A DNA stretch of 39,909 nt from RGIG464 sp045643185 (GCA_045643185.1 JAZUKH010000034.1:1-39909); one strand, 5' to 3'. Positions 1-9,037 are shown, numbered from the stretch's first letter. Notes: generated by a model from the letters alone, not told the origin. Made by a program: numbers and translations.

Positions 1-117
1 ACCAAGGTCTCTGACAGGTACATCAGACAGGTCTGTGAAGAGATTAACCGGAGACCTCGAAAAGTGCTTGGTTGGAAGACACCGGAAATGGTTTACTCAA
101 ATATGCATTTGGATTGA
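1..117 (+). CDS. IS30-family transposase, C-terminal end (partial)
   Basis: The frame is open from the first base and encodes 38 residues before TGA at 115-117; the rest lies upstream of the window. The segment INRRPRKVLGWKTPEMVY matches the conserved end of IS30-type DDE transposases (N-x-RPRK-x-LGWKTP), which cut and paste their own element. The right end of the insertion sequence should lie shortly after the stop, but its terminal inverted repeat cannot be recognised without the left end. Family assignment is by recall of the motif. Confidence 0.75.
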   Translation, partial: TKVSDRYIRQVCEEINRRPRKVLGWKTPEMVYSNMHLD

Positions 118-234
118 CAATTTTCCGACTTCCCCCACCAACATTCCCAAAAACAAAATGTGTTTTTTGCTTATGCCGAGTTTTTTATGAAAAAACGCTT
201 TTTTTGAAAAAAGAAATACGCAAGGTTGTTGCGT

Positions 235-293
235 TATAATGCTGAAAACGAGTAAAATAAGGAGGTTTATTGTAGCCATAATAAAGTTAGGAG
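235..293 (+). promoter_or_regulatory. Putative -10 box and ribosome binding sites ahead of the giant TPR gene
   Basis: A perfect TATAAT lies at 235-240 with no convincing -35 at 16-18 nt spacing. AAGGAGG at 259-265 and AGGAG at 289-293 follow; the second is 7 nt before ATG 301 and fixes that start. The rest of 118-300 is AT-rich with A/T runs and holds no gene I can support. Confidence 0.35.
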
Positions 294-300
294 TCATATC

Positions 301-3300
301 ATGGCAGAGAATACGCCCAAATCAAAGGACGCCGCACAAATCACAAAAGCTTCTGATCAGAATCAGGGCAAGAAGATCAAGCTGCCGCCGAAAGGGGGGC
401 AAAAAGCAGAGATCAAGCTGCCGACACTGATGAAAGGCAAAGATAAGGGCCAAAACTCGACATCCGAAAACGGATCAACGGCGCAGGGGACTAGCACAGG
501 CGAAAAAACGATCGAGAAGCGAAGCAAGGCCGAGCTATCTGCCGTGAGACAGCAGAATGATCGTGACTCCAACCGCCGAAACTCATCGGCGCATATCCAC
601 TCCAAATCGAAAGCGGACAACCGCGCGATCAAACAGAACAATGGCGCCCAAAACGCCTCGTCGCCGTCTGACAAGTCCAAGCCGGGCTCGAACGAGGGTC
701 GTTTGTCGCTGAAACAACAGCTGAATGCGACGAACGTGGCGAGCAATGCGCGGCCAAAACAGACGATCCCGGGTATGCCGTCCACGGAACCAGGCTCAAA
801 AGCGCAGAACCTCGCGAAACTTATCGAACTTGAAGCGATGGTGCGTGAAGATGAAGACACGAACGTCAAGAAACGTCCCGAGGTTCAGAAATCGACGAGC
901 ACGCCAGTCCCTCAAACGCTAAAACCGCTGGGACTGAGTGCAGCCACGCCGCAGCCGAATGCGTCCGCGCAGCCGCCTAAACCGACACCGTTGCCGCCAC
1001 TGGGCGAAAACGTGCCGTCCAGCATGTATTCCAAGATCAACTTACCGCCCATCCCCAAAACGCCGTCGGGTGTTTTTCCCAAACCCACGACGTTGCCGCC
1101 ACTCGGCGACAAGATCAGCTCCGGTGCAAATGCAAAGTCGGTGCTGCCGGCAAGTGACAAGATCAGCTCCGGCGCGAATGCGAAGTCGGTGATGCCGGCA
1201 AGTGACAAGATCAGCTCGGGTGCAAATGCAAAGTCGGTGATGCCGGCCAATGACAAGATCAGCTCCGGTGCAAATGCGAAGTCGGTGCTGCCGGCAAGTG
1301 ACAGATCCGGTGGCAGTCTGCTCTCCAAGTCGAACCTTCCGAATGCCCGCGTCGACGGCATATCCAACAAACCGACACTTGGAAACAGCGTTACAATCTC
1401 GTCACCGCTGCCGAAGCTCTCTATGTCGACGCCTCAGCCTGGACAAGGTTCGGAACGCACGAGCGACTCCAACAGCTCGACGATTCCCCCGATCCGTCCG
1501 GGTCTCTCGTCAGGACAGAACAATGTCATTTCGTCCAGCCGCAATGCCAGCCTTGTTCGCAAAGAACCCACGAACACTCAGATCGGCATTCCCAACAGCC
1601 TGTTTGATAACGATGATCCCAATGACGTTGCGCAGTTTGGGGTTCCGGAATCATCCAGTCAGAACGAGGCGAAATTCGACCCGTTCATGTGCGTCAACTT
1701 CCTGACCAAGGAAGAACTCGAAAGTGCGTCCAGCGTAAACGTGAACGACACAGACCAGATCGACAACACGGGCGAAAAGACACAGATCTCAGCGAAGAAT
1801 CCGCTCCTTCCGCCGACGCCGCCCACGTCGTCTCAATCTGCCAAAAAAGTGACGCCGCCGCCATCCCAAGATCTTCCCAAACCGCCGGTGCCCGAAAAAC
1901 CGCGCGAAGTGCCGTCGAATCCGCCCATTGGCTGTACGGGCTATGCCGAGCGAGAATATACGGACGAAGAAGTTGCCGCCGTTCTCGAAGGCAGCGAAGC
2001 CCCGCTGAAGGTCACGATGTTCGCCACACCGCAGACCACGCCGGACGTGCTCAACGCCTACGAAGAGCTTTCGTACGACGCCAAAAACGTCGACCTCGAA
2101 AAAGGCCAGAACCTGCCTGAACAGCTCGAAGACATCATCAATGCTTACGACGACGAGATCAAGCATAGCCAAACGCGTGACACGGTGCGCGAACACACGC
2201 TGCACCTGGCCATTGCTCGTATTCTTGAACATGCCGGCTACGAAAAACTCGCTTATGTGCGCTACCTCAAAGCCCTCGAAGCCAACGGCTACAGCCTGAC
2301 GGCCATTCACGAACTGCGCCGTATCGCCCGTGCCTACGACAAGCTCAAAGACGTCGCGACGCTCATCCAGTCTGAGCTCGACATCGATATCTCAAAATCG
2401 GAACAGTCGATCTACCTCGAAGAATACGCCCGAATCGTTCAATTCATGGACGGTCAGAGCGAAGATGCCATCCGTTGCCTGCACCGAGCGTCCGCGCTCA
2501 CGCCCGACAGCGTTGGACCACTCTCGGTCTTGGTGCACATCCTCATTCAGCAGCAACGCTGGGAAGAAGTGCTCGAAACGCTGTCCAAGATCGCGTCCTT
2601 GACGGACAGCCGCGAAGAGCGCGCCGCCTTCTATTCGTTCCAGGCCTACATCGCCAATTACAAGCTGAATCACCCAAGACTGGCCATCACGCGCTATTTG
2701 CAGACCATCGAAGAAGCGCCGCAGTCGATCACCACGTTCAACGAAGTGCTGAGTCTGCTCATTCAGCTCGAACACTGGCAGATGGTCCATAAACTCGTCG
2801 TGGATTTTGCCGACAACACGAACGACAAATCGTTGAGTCAAAGCGTTTTGCTGCTCGACGGCGGCATTGCGACCGACAAACTCGGCGATCAGCAGGTCGC
2901 CAACCAAACCTTCGAACGAGCCTACAACCTGAACACCACGGATCCCACCGCGCTCGATATGCTCATCGACAACTTCGCGTCCAACCATGACCAGTGGGCG
3001 CCGCTCGACCACATCTTCGCACGCCTCGAAGAATTGAGTGCAAACCCAAAAGAGCATACCGACTACACGTGTTTGCGCGCGGTTACGGCACAATACAATA
3101 ATCGTCCATCCGCCGAGATAGAGGCGATCCTGGCCAAAGGCTTTGAGGTCTGTCCACAAAACCCGTTCATTCAGTCGATGTATCTCGATCTGCTCATGGC
3201 GACGGGCAACTATCAACGCGTTGAGGACATCTTCTCCAAGATCATGGCTGAAAATGGCACCGAAGAAACGTCCTATCGCTTCACCATGCTCGGTGTCTAT

Positions 3301-6300
3301 TACCAGAACACGTTAAGAAACACCGAAAAAGCCATCGCGTGTTTCAGAAAAGCGCTTTCCGGCAATCCGTTTGACCGTCGCGCCTTCGAAAACCTCGAGA
3401 TCATCTATCGCGAAGCCGGGCATTGGGACGATCTGCATGCCCTCTACCAACGCCGTCTTTCGGTCATTCAGGACGCCAAACAACGCGCATCCCTGCTCTA
3501 TTCCATGGCGACCCTCTGCGAAAATAACCTGCGTCACTACGAGGAAGCCATCAACTACTATAAACAGTATCGCGAGATCTACCCCGACGATATTTGCGCG
3601 ATCCACCGACTGCAGATCGTCTACCGCATGACGAAAAATTGGCTGGGGCTGTGCGAAATGCTGCTCGTCGAAAAAGATATGTCGCTCAGTGCACCAGAAC
3701 GCTGCAACCTCTTGCTACGCGTTGCCGAGGTCTGCGTCAACTTCCTCAACAAAAAGGAATTTGCCATCAACCAGCTCATGCTGGCTCGCGAAGAAAATCC
3801 GCAGAATTTCAGCGTCTACAAGCTACTTTGTCAGATTCTGGCCGAAAAGAAACGTTGGCTCGAATACGTCAACGTCCTTAACGACGTCATTCGCTATCTG
3901 CCCTCGTCCAACGACAAGGTCACGACGCTCTGCAAGATCGGTATCGTCTACGAACAGCAATTGAGCGACGACATTTCGGCCATTTCGTCCTACGAACGCG
4001 TGCTCAAACTGGATCCGACCAACATTTTTGCGATCAAAAAACTTGAGATCATCTACAAAAAGACACGTAACATCTCGGCTTACTATGACCTGGTGCTTCG
4101 CACGAATCCGTTCATCGCATCGCCAACGCGCCGCGCTCGCCGTCTGTACCTCGTAGCTCTCAAGTTCATCACGGTTTTGGACGACTATGCGTCCGCCATT
4201 GAAGTGCTCGAATCCGCGTTGTCGTTCCAACCCGATTCTGCGGCCTGCGGACAGTTGCTCTCGATCTGCTACCTCATCACGAAACAGTATGACCGCATGA
4301 TCAAGTATCTGCACAACGCCACAACGTTCGCCAAAACGCAGGATACGAAGTCAGAATGCGCCTTCGAGCTCGCCAACCTCTACGTCTGGATCTACGGAAA
4401 TTACGCCGACGCCGTTCATCCACTCGAATTGGCGCTCGCCCTTCGTCCCTCACTGTCGTCAGCACGCCAGTTGCTCATCTCCGTCCAGGACTGGATGGAT
4501 CAAACAAACGAAAGCGCGCTTCTCTATCTCGAAGCCGCACAGTCGTGCACCGACAAGGCCCTCGCGATCAGCTATTACAAGACAGCCGCTGACATCGCGC
4601 ACTTCTCGTCCTTCGAATCCAAACCCAACGCCGTCGACGAAATCGGCGCACTCAAACGTATTCTTGAACTCGATCCCAACGAGATCATCGCCAACGAACG
4701 CCTCGAAGCCATGGAGCCAAACCGCGCCAACCTCGTGCCGTTCTTCGAAAAGCGACTGCGCAATGCCACGCCCGACGACGAGATCGAACTCAAACTCTCC
4801 ATCGCTGAGTCCATCTACTCAAACCAGCCACAGCACGCCTTCGCGATCATCTGTGAGATCATTGAGAAAAAGCCGTTCCATATCCCGGCACTGCGTATGG
4901 CTGCCAACACCGCACTACACCTCAACAACATTACACTCGCCTGCCGATACCTCGACATGCAGGCCAAGAGCCTCGAAAATATCGGCATGCGCATCATCGC
5001 GTGGTGTCAGGCATCTGAACTGGCCCAGAAACGACTCAACAAGCCAGACCTGGCTATCAATTATATGAAGCAGGCCTTCCTCCTCGCGCCACACCGCATG
5101 GATCTTTGCGACAAACTCGTCGAATTGCTCTCACAACAGCATGATCTGCAACAGATCGACAACACGCTTCAGATCCACGTCCGCTCGATCTCCAAATCAA
5201 ACCGCATCTCGCGATTCATGCAGATGGCCGATCTCTACATGAACGACCTCAAAGAACCCGCGCAGGCCGCTGTCAAACTACGTCAGGCCCTCGAGATCGA
5301 TCACAATAACCTTGAGACCTACAAACGCCTCATTCAACTCGAGATCTCACAACAGCACTACCACGAAGCGAGCTGCGCGATCGAATCCATGCTCGAACTC
5401 GACCAGATAAACGAGGTTGAAGCGACCGAAGCACGCTACACGCTCTCCGAACTATACATCGAACAGCTTCATCGCTCGCGTCAGGCCATCCCGCTTCTCC
5501 AAAAAATACTCACCGACAAACAGGACGACGTGCGCGCGCTAAAACTCCTCTCGCGCGTCTACTTTGACGAAGGCAAGTATCACGACAGCCTCGCCATCTG
5601 CATGAACCTCAACAAGTTCATCACGCCGCCCGAGAATATCTCCATCCTGCTGCAGATGGCAACGATCTATAAAATTCTGAACGAGCCAGAAAAAATCGCT
5701 GAAACGCTCGATCAGGCCGTGTCCATCGTCCCGCTCGACGCCACACGCGTTCTCAACGAGATCGAACCCTGGATACAAACCTGCAACGAGCTCTCGATCA
5801 TTCGCAACTTCGTCGAATCCCTCGTCAAACTCGAAAAGCTTTCTGCCAAGGATCAACTCGCGATCTACATTTTTGCCGCCAAGACTTACCTGTCACCGCT
5901 GAATATGCGCTTCCAGGCCGACGAGCTGGCAATCAAAGCCGCCAATTTCGCGCCAGATTCGATCGACGCCCAAATGCTCGCAGCAAAAGTCTTCAATCCA
6001 AAGGTCGCTATCGAACACGCGTTCAAGGCATCGAAACTCCAACCGTTCTCGGTCGCGCCCTACAACGCCCTGCTCGACATTGCCGTCAATTCACACTCAC
6101 TCGATATGCAGGCACGTATCGAACAGCAGCTCGCTCTGATCGACGGAAACTCGCATCTCACGAACGCGATCCAGAACGCCTACATCTCGCATCAGCCCGA
6201 ACGCGGCAGCATCACGCGCGACATTCTTTACAAACTGGCACCGCCGATATTCAATCCACACATCCAGCAGCTCTTCCAACTCGCTGGTCCGCGTCTCTGC

Positions 6301-6999
6301 CCGCCACCGCTCGTTTCGATCCAGACCGAGTCGATCGAAAAAATGCCAAAACTCAAAGAAGTCGTGCGCCAAACCGCCGCAATGTTTGGGTTTGACCAAA
6401 TGAACGTCCGACTCGCCATGAACATCCCGTTCGTCTTCGGCGCCGACTACGAAACCAACGACGGCTGGCTCATCAACGCCAAACTGCTCGACAACATCTC
6501 CGAAGCCGAATGTCGCTACCACATCGCGACCGGCATGGCCGCCGCCGCGCTTGGCGTCACGATCCTCGACGCCATCAACTTTGACGACATCGTCCGCTTC
6601 TCAAACAACCTGCTCGGACTCGTCTACGACAACCTCGTCGAACCACCGGTCACGGCACGCATCAAGCAGATCCTGTCTAGAAAAGACCGTCGCAACATCA
6701 TCGATTTCGTCAAAAGCTACGACCCATCCGTCTTCAGCTTCGACCCAGTCAAGCAGTGCTATGCGATCGAAATCATCGAAGCACGAATCGGGCTCATCTG
6801 CTGCACCGACCTCAACGCGGCCATCAGCGGCGTTCTGCGCCGAAAATTGCCAAACACGCCCATCGCCGACCAGCCCAATCAGCGCCTCATCCAGTGCACA
6901 CAGGTGCCCATCGCAAACGACCTGCTCCACTTCAACCTCAGTGATGACATCGCCGACATTCGACAAAAACTCGGTATCTATCTTAAAATATCCGGGTAG
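301..6999 (+). CDS. Giant TPR-repeat protein with disordered N-terminus
   Basis: 2232 residues with no signal peptide or membrane segment, so probably cytoplasmic. Residues 1 to about 540 are low-complexity and rich in Lys, Pro, Ser and Asn. They include four tandem copies of a 16-residue unit (DKISSGANAKSVLPAS) at 270-333 and proline-rich PPTPP/PKPP stretches. From about 590 to 1925 the protein is a continuous alpha-helical TPR array with recurrent A-x-x-x-Y/F-x-x-A-L patterns (for example NTEKAIACFRKALSGNPFD). The last 270 residues form a separate, mostly helical domain that I do not recognise. Such proteins are usually scaffolds; no enzymatic motif is visible. ATG 301 has an AGGAG 7 nt upstream. 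A palindromic repeat starts one base after the stop. Confidence 0.85.
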   Translation: MAENTPKSKDAAQITKASDQNQGKKIKLPPKGGQKAEIKLPTLMKGKDKGQNSTSENGSTAQGTSTGEKTIEKRSKAELSAVRQQNDRDSNRRNSSAHIHSKSKADNRAIKQNNGAQNASSPSDKSKPGSNEGRLSLKQQLNATNVASNARPKQTIPGMPSTEPGSKAQNLAKLIELEAMVREDEDTNVKKRPEVQKSTSTPVPQTLKPLGLSAATPQPNASAQPPKPTPLPPLGENVPSSMYSKINLPPIPKTPSGVFPKPTTLPPLGDKISSGANAKSVLPASDKISSGANAKSVMPASDKISSGANAKSVMPANDKISSGANAKSVLPASDRSGGSLLSKSNLPNARVDGISNKPTLGNSVTISSPLPKLSMSTPQPGQGSERTSDSNSSTIPPIRPGLSSGQNNVISSSRNASLVRKEPTNTQIGIPNSLFDNDDPNDVAQFGVPESSSQNEAKFDPFMCVNFLTKEELESASSVNVNDTDQIDNTGEKTQISAKNPLLPPTPPTSSQSAKKVTPPPSQDLPKPPVPEKPREVPSNPPIGCTGYAEREYTDEEVAAVLEGSEAPLKVTMFATPQTTPDVLNAYEELSYDAKNVDLEKGQNLPEQLEDIINAYDDEIKHSQTRDTVREHTLHLAIARILEHAGYEKLAYVRYLKALEANGYSLTAIHELRRIARAYDKLKDVATLIQSELDIDISKSEQSIYLEEYARIVQFMDGQSEDAIRCLHRASALTPDSVGPLSVLVHILIQQQRWEEVLETLSKIASLTDSREERAAFYSFQAYIANYKLNHPRLAITRYLQTIEEAPQSITTFNEVLSLLIQLEHWQMVHKLVVDFADNTNDKSLSQSVLLLDGGIATDKLGDQQVANQTFERAYNLNTTDPTALDMLIDNFASNHDQWAPLDHIFARLEELSANPKEHTDYTCLRAVTAQYNNRPSAEIEAILAKGFEVCPQNPFIQSMYLDLLMATGNYQRVEDIFSKIMAENGTEETSYRFTMLGVYYQNTLRNTEKAIACFRKALSGNPFDRRAFENLEIIYREAGHWDDLHALYQRRLSVIQDAKQRASLLYSMATLCENNLRHYEEAINYYKQYREIYPDDICAIHRLQIVYRMTKNWLGLCEMLLVEKDMSLSAPERCNLLLRVAEVCVNFLNKKEFAINQLMLAREENPQNFSVYKLLCQILAEKKRWLEYVNVLNDVIRYLPSSNDKVTTLCKIGIVYEQQLSDDISAISSYERVLKLDPTNIFAIKKLEIIYKKTRNISAYYDLVLRTNPFIASPTRRARRLYLVALKFITVLDDYASAIEVLESALSFQPDSAACGQLLSICYLITKQYDRMIKYLHNATTFAKTQDTKSECAFELANLYVWIYGNYADAVHPLELALALRPSLSSARQLLISVQDWMDQTNESALLYLEAAQSCTDKALAISYYKTAADIAHFSSFESKPNAVDEIGALKRILELDPNEIIANERLEAMEPNRANLVPFFEKRLRNATPDDEIELKLSIAESIYSNQPQHAFAIICEIIEKKPFHIPALRMAANTALHLNNITLACRYLDMQAKSLENIGMRIIAWCQASELAQKRLNKPDLAINYMKQAFLLAPHRMDLCDKLVELLSQQHDLQQIDNTLQIHVRSISKSNRISRFMQMADLYMNDLKEPAQAAVKLRQALEIDHNNLETYKRLIQLEISQQHYHEASCAIESMLELDQINEVEATEARYTLSELYIEQLHRSRQAIPLLQKILTDKQDDVRALKLLSRVYFDEGKYHDSLAICMNLNKFITPPENISILLQMATIYKILNEPEKIAETLDQAVSIVPLDATRVLNEIEPWIQTCNELSIIRNFVESLVKLEKLSAKDQLAIYIFAAKTYLSPLNMRFQADELAIKAANFAPDSIDAQMLAAKVFNPKVAIEHAFKASKLQPFSVAPYNALLDIAVNSHSLDMQARIEQQLALIDGNSHLTNAIQNAYISHQPERGSITRDILYKLAPPIFNPHIQQLFQLAGPRLCPPPLVSIQTESIEKMPKLKEVVRQTAAMFGFDQMNVRLAMNIPFVFGADYETNDGWLINAKLLDNISEAECRYHIATGMAAAALGVTILDAINFDDIVRFSNNLLGLVYDNLVEPPVTARIKQILSRKDRRNIIDFVKSYDPSVFSFDPVKQCYAIEIIEARIGLICCTDLNAAISGVLRRKLPNTPIADQPNQRLIQCTQVPIANDLLHFNLSDDIADIRQKLGIYLKISG
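1108..1299 (+). repeat. In-frame 48-bp minisatellite, four copies
   Basis: Units at 1108-1155, 1156-1203, 1204-1251 and 1252-1299 each encode DKISSGANAKSVLPAS or a near copy. A degenerate fifth unit starts at 1300 (GACAGATCCGGTGGC). Differences are mostly silent, apart from Leu/Met and Ser/Asn swaps. The 48-bp period keeps the frame, so copy number can change without breaking the protein. Confidence 0.9.
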
Positions 7000-7075
7000 C
7001 GGCCGCTATCGCGCTCGCGCGATACGCGGCACGCGCTCGCCTATCTCGCTACGCTCAATACGGCTCGCCGTCGCT
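7000..7075. repeat. Palindromic intergenic repeat (two adjacent hairpins)
   Basis: It begins one base after the TPR stop codon. Hairpin 1 pairs GGCCGCTATCGCGC (7001-7014) with GCGCGATACGCGGC (7017-7030), leaving one extra C after ATA. Hairpin 2 has CGCCTAT (7038-7044) facing AATACGGC (7058-7065). Both share the CTAT/ATACG arms seen in the other intergenic repeats of this window. It may act as a transcription end for the TPR gene. Confidence 0.7.
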
Positions 7076-7141
7076 CACGCGACGATCTGGCACAGCCTTT
7101 AACTCGATTTTTTCTGCATAACCTCGTTCATTCTTTCCACC

Positions 7142-7828
7142 ATGCTTCGCAACGTCCGACTTCTGCTTTTGACCGGTCTTATGGCACTTGCCCCAATTGC
7201 CAACGCGACTGCTTTGCCAAAAAACTTCCGTAATGTCGACACGTTCTATGTCGGTGCGATGCCCGAAGTTGAAGATATGAACGAGTTTTATCAGCTCGGG
7301 ATCCGAACCATCATCAGTCTGCACGAATTACCCCCCGAAGTTCAAAAAGCCGCCAAAAAACAAGGCATCACGACTTATGAATTTCCACTCCGAACCCGCT
7401 TGCAGCACATCGACGAGATCATGAAGATCATGCGTGAAGCGCCCGTCCAAACGGTCTATCTGCACTGTCTGCACGGTGCCGACAGAACTGGTGCCGTCAC
7501 GGCGTACTGGCTCACCAGCGAACGCAATATGGAGCCCTTCCAAGCTCTCCTCTCCGTCGTCTCGCCCTCAAAATACCACGTCAATGGCCTCGTACAACTC
7601 GGTCAGGAATACGGCCTCTGCCTATATCTCGACGACGACTGGATCGGACGCTACTCCGGCGCAAAAAACGGCGGCCTGGAAGGTCTCAAAATTTGCGGTA
7701 ATGCCTGGTACACCAAGCTCGCACGCAATTTTTTGTCCATGACACTCGGACCACCAGTCAATCATAAAAACGAAAAATTCTGGAACAAATATAATAAAAA
7801 CGAAAAAGACGTTAAGCCAAACAAATGA
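7142..7828 (+). CDS. Exported tyrosine/dual-specificity protein phosphatase
   Basis: 228 residues. Residues 1-23 form a signal peptide (hydrophobic LLLLTGLMALAPIANA, cleavage near Ala23). The P-loop HCLHGADRTG at 108-117 is the C-x5-R signature of cysteine phosphatases, with nucleophile Cys109 and Arg115; the D-R-T-G ending resembles the DSP/Siw14-like group. A general-acid Asp is not obvious; the segment LRTRLQHIDE (83-92) occupies the expected region. The family removes phosphate from phospho-Tyr, phospho-Ser/Thr or inositol phosphates; the substrate here is unknown. The signal peptide predicts action outside the cytoplasm. No clear Shine-Dalgarno precedes ATG 7142. The C-terminus is Lys/Asn rich. 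Confidence 0.8.
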   Translation: MLRNVRLLLLTGLMALAPIANATALPKNFRNVDTFYVGAMPEVEDMNEFYQLGIRTIISLHELPPEVQKAAKKQGITTYEFPLRTRLQHIDEIMKIMREAPVQTVYLHCLHGADRTGAVTAYWLTSERNMEPFQALLSVVSPSKYHVNGLVQLGQEYGLCLYLDDDWIGRYSGAKNGGLEGLKICGNAWYTKLARNFLSMTLGPPVNHKNEKFWNKYNKNEKDVKPNK

Positions 7829-7832
7829 ACGG

Positions 7833-7897
7833 GGCCGGTAGAGACGTGCGGTCTGCGCGTCTCTACCGGTCGTGCGGGCTGCGCGTCTCCACCGGCC
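7833..7897. repeat. Tandem 26-bp repeat forming a hairpin, likely bidirectional terminator
   Basis: CCGGTAGAGACG (7835-7846) pairs perfectly with CGTCTCTACCGG (7858-7869). Two tandem 26-bp units (7846-7871 and 7872-7897) differ at three positions, all T to G or C. The element sits between two convergent genes, 4 nt after the phosphatase stop. The GTAGAGACG module recurs inside the repeats at 12728-12851 and 34164-34279. Confidence 0.7.
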
Positions 7898-7948
7898 CAT
7901 CCGTCGCCATAACGCTCGACGCCGAACGAGATTCAATCATTTCATGAA

Positions 7949-8419
7949 TCACGTAATCACGCGCTGCTGCCATTGTTCCAACACAGCCTTGACCGCTTCA
8001 AAACGCAAGCCTTCGATGATGTCAAGGTTGGGCGTCTGGGCGATGATGCGGGCACGCACATTTTCGGGAAACGGTGCAAAAAGAATGGCTGGCACATCCA
8101 CACCACGTTCACGAAGCGCACGCACGATCATAAGCCCCTGCATGCCACGCACCTGAGCCTCCGCACGGGCACGATTGCCGCAAAACTGATCAGTATTCGC
8201 CAAAGCACCAATATCCCCATACAACTGATCCGTCGGTGTCTCATCAAAACGCATGTCAGCAAGCAAACCATCCGGTCGACGAGACTCGACTGCCGAATAC
8301 AAAGCCTCCCAATGCGTAAAAACACACAACTCAATGGGCGGCAACAACACCGAGTACGCCTGAATAAAATTGGCATACTCACCACGAGCCCCTCGATCAT
8401 CGACGAGATAGATCAACAT
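7949..8419 (-). CDS. Stand-alone degenerate receiver (CheY-like) protein
   Basis: 156 residues from ATG at 8419, which has AAGGGTGA about 6 nt upstream; longer in-frame starts lack this. The N-terminus MLIYLVDDRG gives the acidic pair Asp7/Asp8, and LLADMRFDE places a phospho-acceptor-like Asp at 55. Further receiver-like strands are DVPAILFAPF and LDIIEGLRF. The Thr/Ser of strand 4 is replaced (LFAPF) and the strand-5 Lys is absent (EGLRF). About 25 extra residues (TDQLYGDIG...AQVRG) lie between strand 3 and helix 3. The aspartate may still be phosphorylated, but signal relay in the standard way is doubtful. No output domain is attached. It is followed downstream by a convergent hairpin repeat. 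Confidence 0.6.
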   Translation of the reverse strand: MLIYLVDDRGARGEYANFIQAYSVLLPPIELCVFTHWEALYSAVESRRPDGLLADMRFDETPTDQLYGDIGALANTDQFCGNRARAEAQVRGMQGLMIVRALRERGVDVPAILFAPFPENVRARIIAQTPNLDIIEGLRFEAVKAVLEQWQQRVIT

Positions 8420-8472
8420 GAAAATCACCCTTGGGAGAAAGCTAATCAACAAAACAACGTTTTATCGGCGTT

Positions 8473-8501
8473 ATTATATTACAACTTTGCCAAGTTGAAA
8501 A
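8473..8501 (-). promoter_or_regulatory. Putative promoter of the stand-alone receiver gene, with internal palindrome
   Basis: Read on the minus strand: TTTTCA (8496-8501), 17 nt spacer, TATAAT (8473-8478), about 55 nt before the start. The spacer contains the perfect inverted repeat CAACTT-tgcc-AAGTTG (8482-8497), well placed for an operator. The -35 is weak. Confidence 0.4.
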
Positions 8502-8515
8502 TCTGAGCGACCACA

Positions 8516-8938
8516 CTATCCCTTGTGGCGGTCTAACCAAGTTTGCAAGATCAACGTCGCGGCCATGCTGTCGACAAGCTGCTTTTTCTTGTCGCCCTTC
8601 GTGTTCAATTCCATCATGGCATTCTCAGCAACTTGCGAAGTGAAACGCTCATCCTGAGCGTAGATCTTGATTTCAGGAAAATTCGAACGCAACCGGGCCA
8701 CGAATTGACGCGTACGACGAACGGCGGGGCCTTCAGAACCGTCCAGGTCGAGTGGCAACCCAACCACGACGTGACGGATCTCGTTTTCTTCCAACAAACG
8801 ACGGATCTCGGGCATGGGATCGGGCGTCTCTTTGAGGTGGATCGTCTCAAGTGGAAGCGCAAACTGCCCTTCCGGTGACGTCATGGCCACCCCGATTCTT
8901 ACTGTGCCCACATCCAAAGCCAATACGCGCTTTGCCAT
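8516..8938 (-). CDS. ruvX: RuvX/YqgF family Holliday junction resolvase-like nuclease
   Basis: 140 residues, the usual family length. ATG 8938 is preceded by GAGGAG with 7 nt spacing; upstream in-frame starts are rejected. The RNase H-like fold shows ALDVGTVRIGVA (Asp9), VVVGLPLDLDGSEG (57-70), AQDERFTS (94-101) and KKKQLVDSMAA with Asp123, which are the conserved acidic active-site positions. The family is described as a putative Holliday junction resolvase and as a nuclease in 16S rRNA 5'-end processing. The gene is expressed separately from the serine hydrolase upstream, because a good terminator lies between them. Confidence 0.92.
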   Translation of the reverse strand: MAKRVLALDVGTVRIGVAMTSPEGQFALPLETIHLKETPDPMPEIRRLLEENEIRHVVVGLPLDLDGSEGPAVRRTRQFVARLRSNFPEIKIYAQDERFTSQVAENAMMELNTKGDKKKQLVDSMAATLILQTWLDRHKG

Positions 8939-8962
8939 TCCAGTTCTCCTCACTAAACCAAC

Positions 8963-8995
8963 AAAAAAGCCAGTCTGAAACCCCAGACTGGCTTT
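8963..8995 (-). terminator. Intrinsic terminator of the serine hydrolase gene
   Basis: AAAGCCAGTCTG (8966-8977), a 6-nt loop, and CAGACTGGCTTT (8984-8995): a perfect 12-bp stem. Read on the minus strand it is followed by a T run into 8963. It lies 42 nt after the stop of the gene at 9038-10132. Confidence 0.85.
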
Positions 8996-9037
8996 ATGCC
9001 TACCACAAAACAAGCTCAAACGTGCCAAAAAATCGCG

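Noticed and set aside
97..297. Minus-strand open frame of 66 codons between the transposase tail and the TPR gene
   Set aside because: It overlaps the transposase end and AT-rich leader; its content reflects A/T runs.
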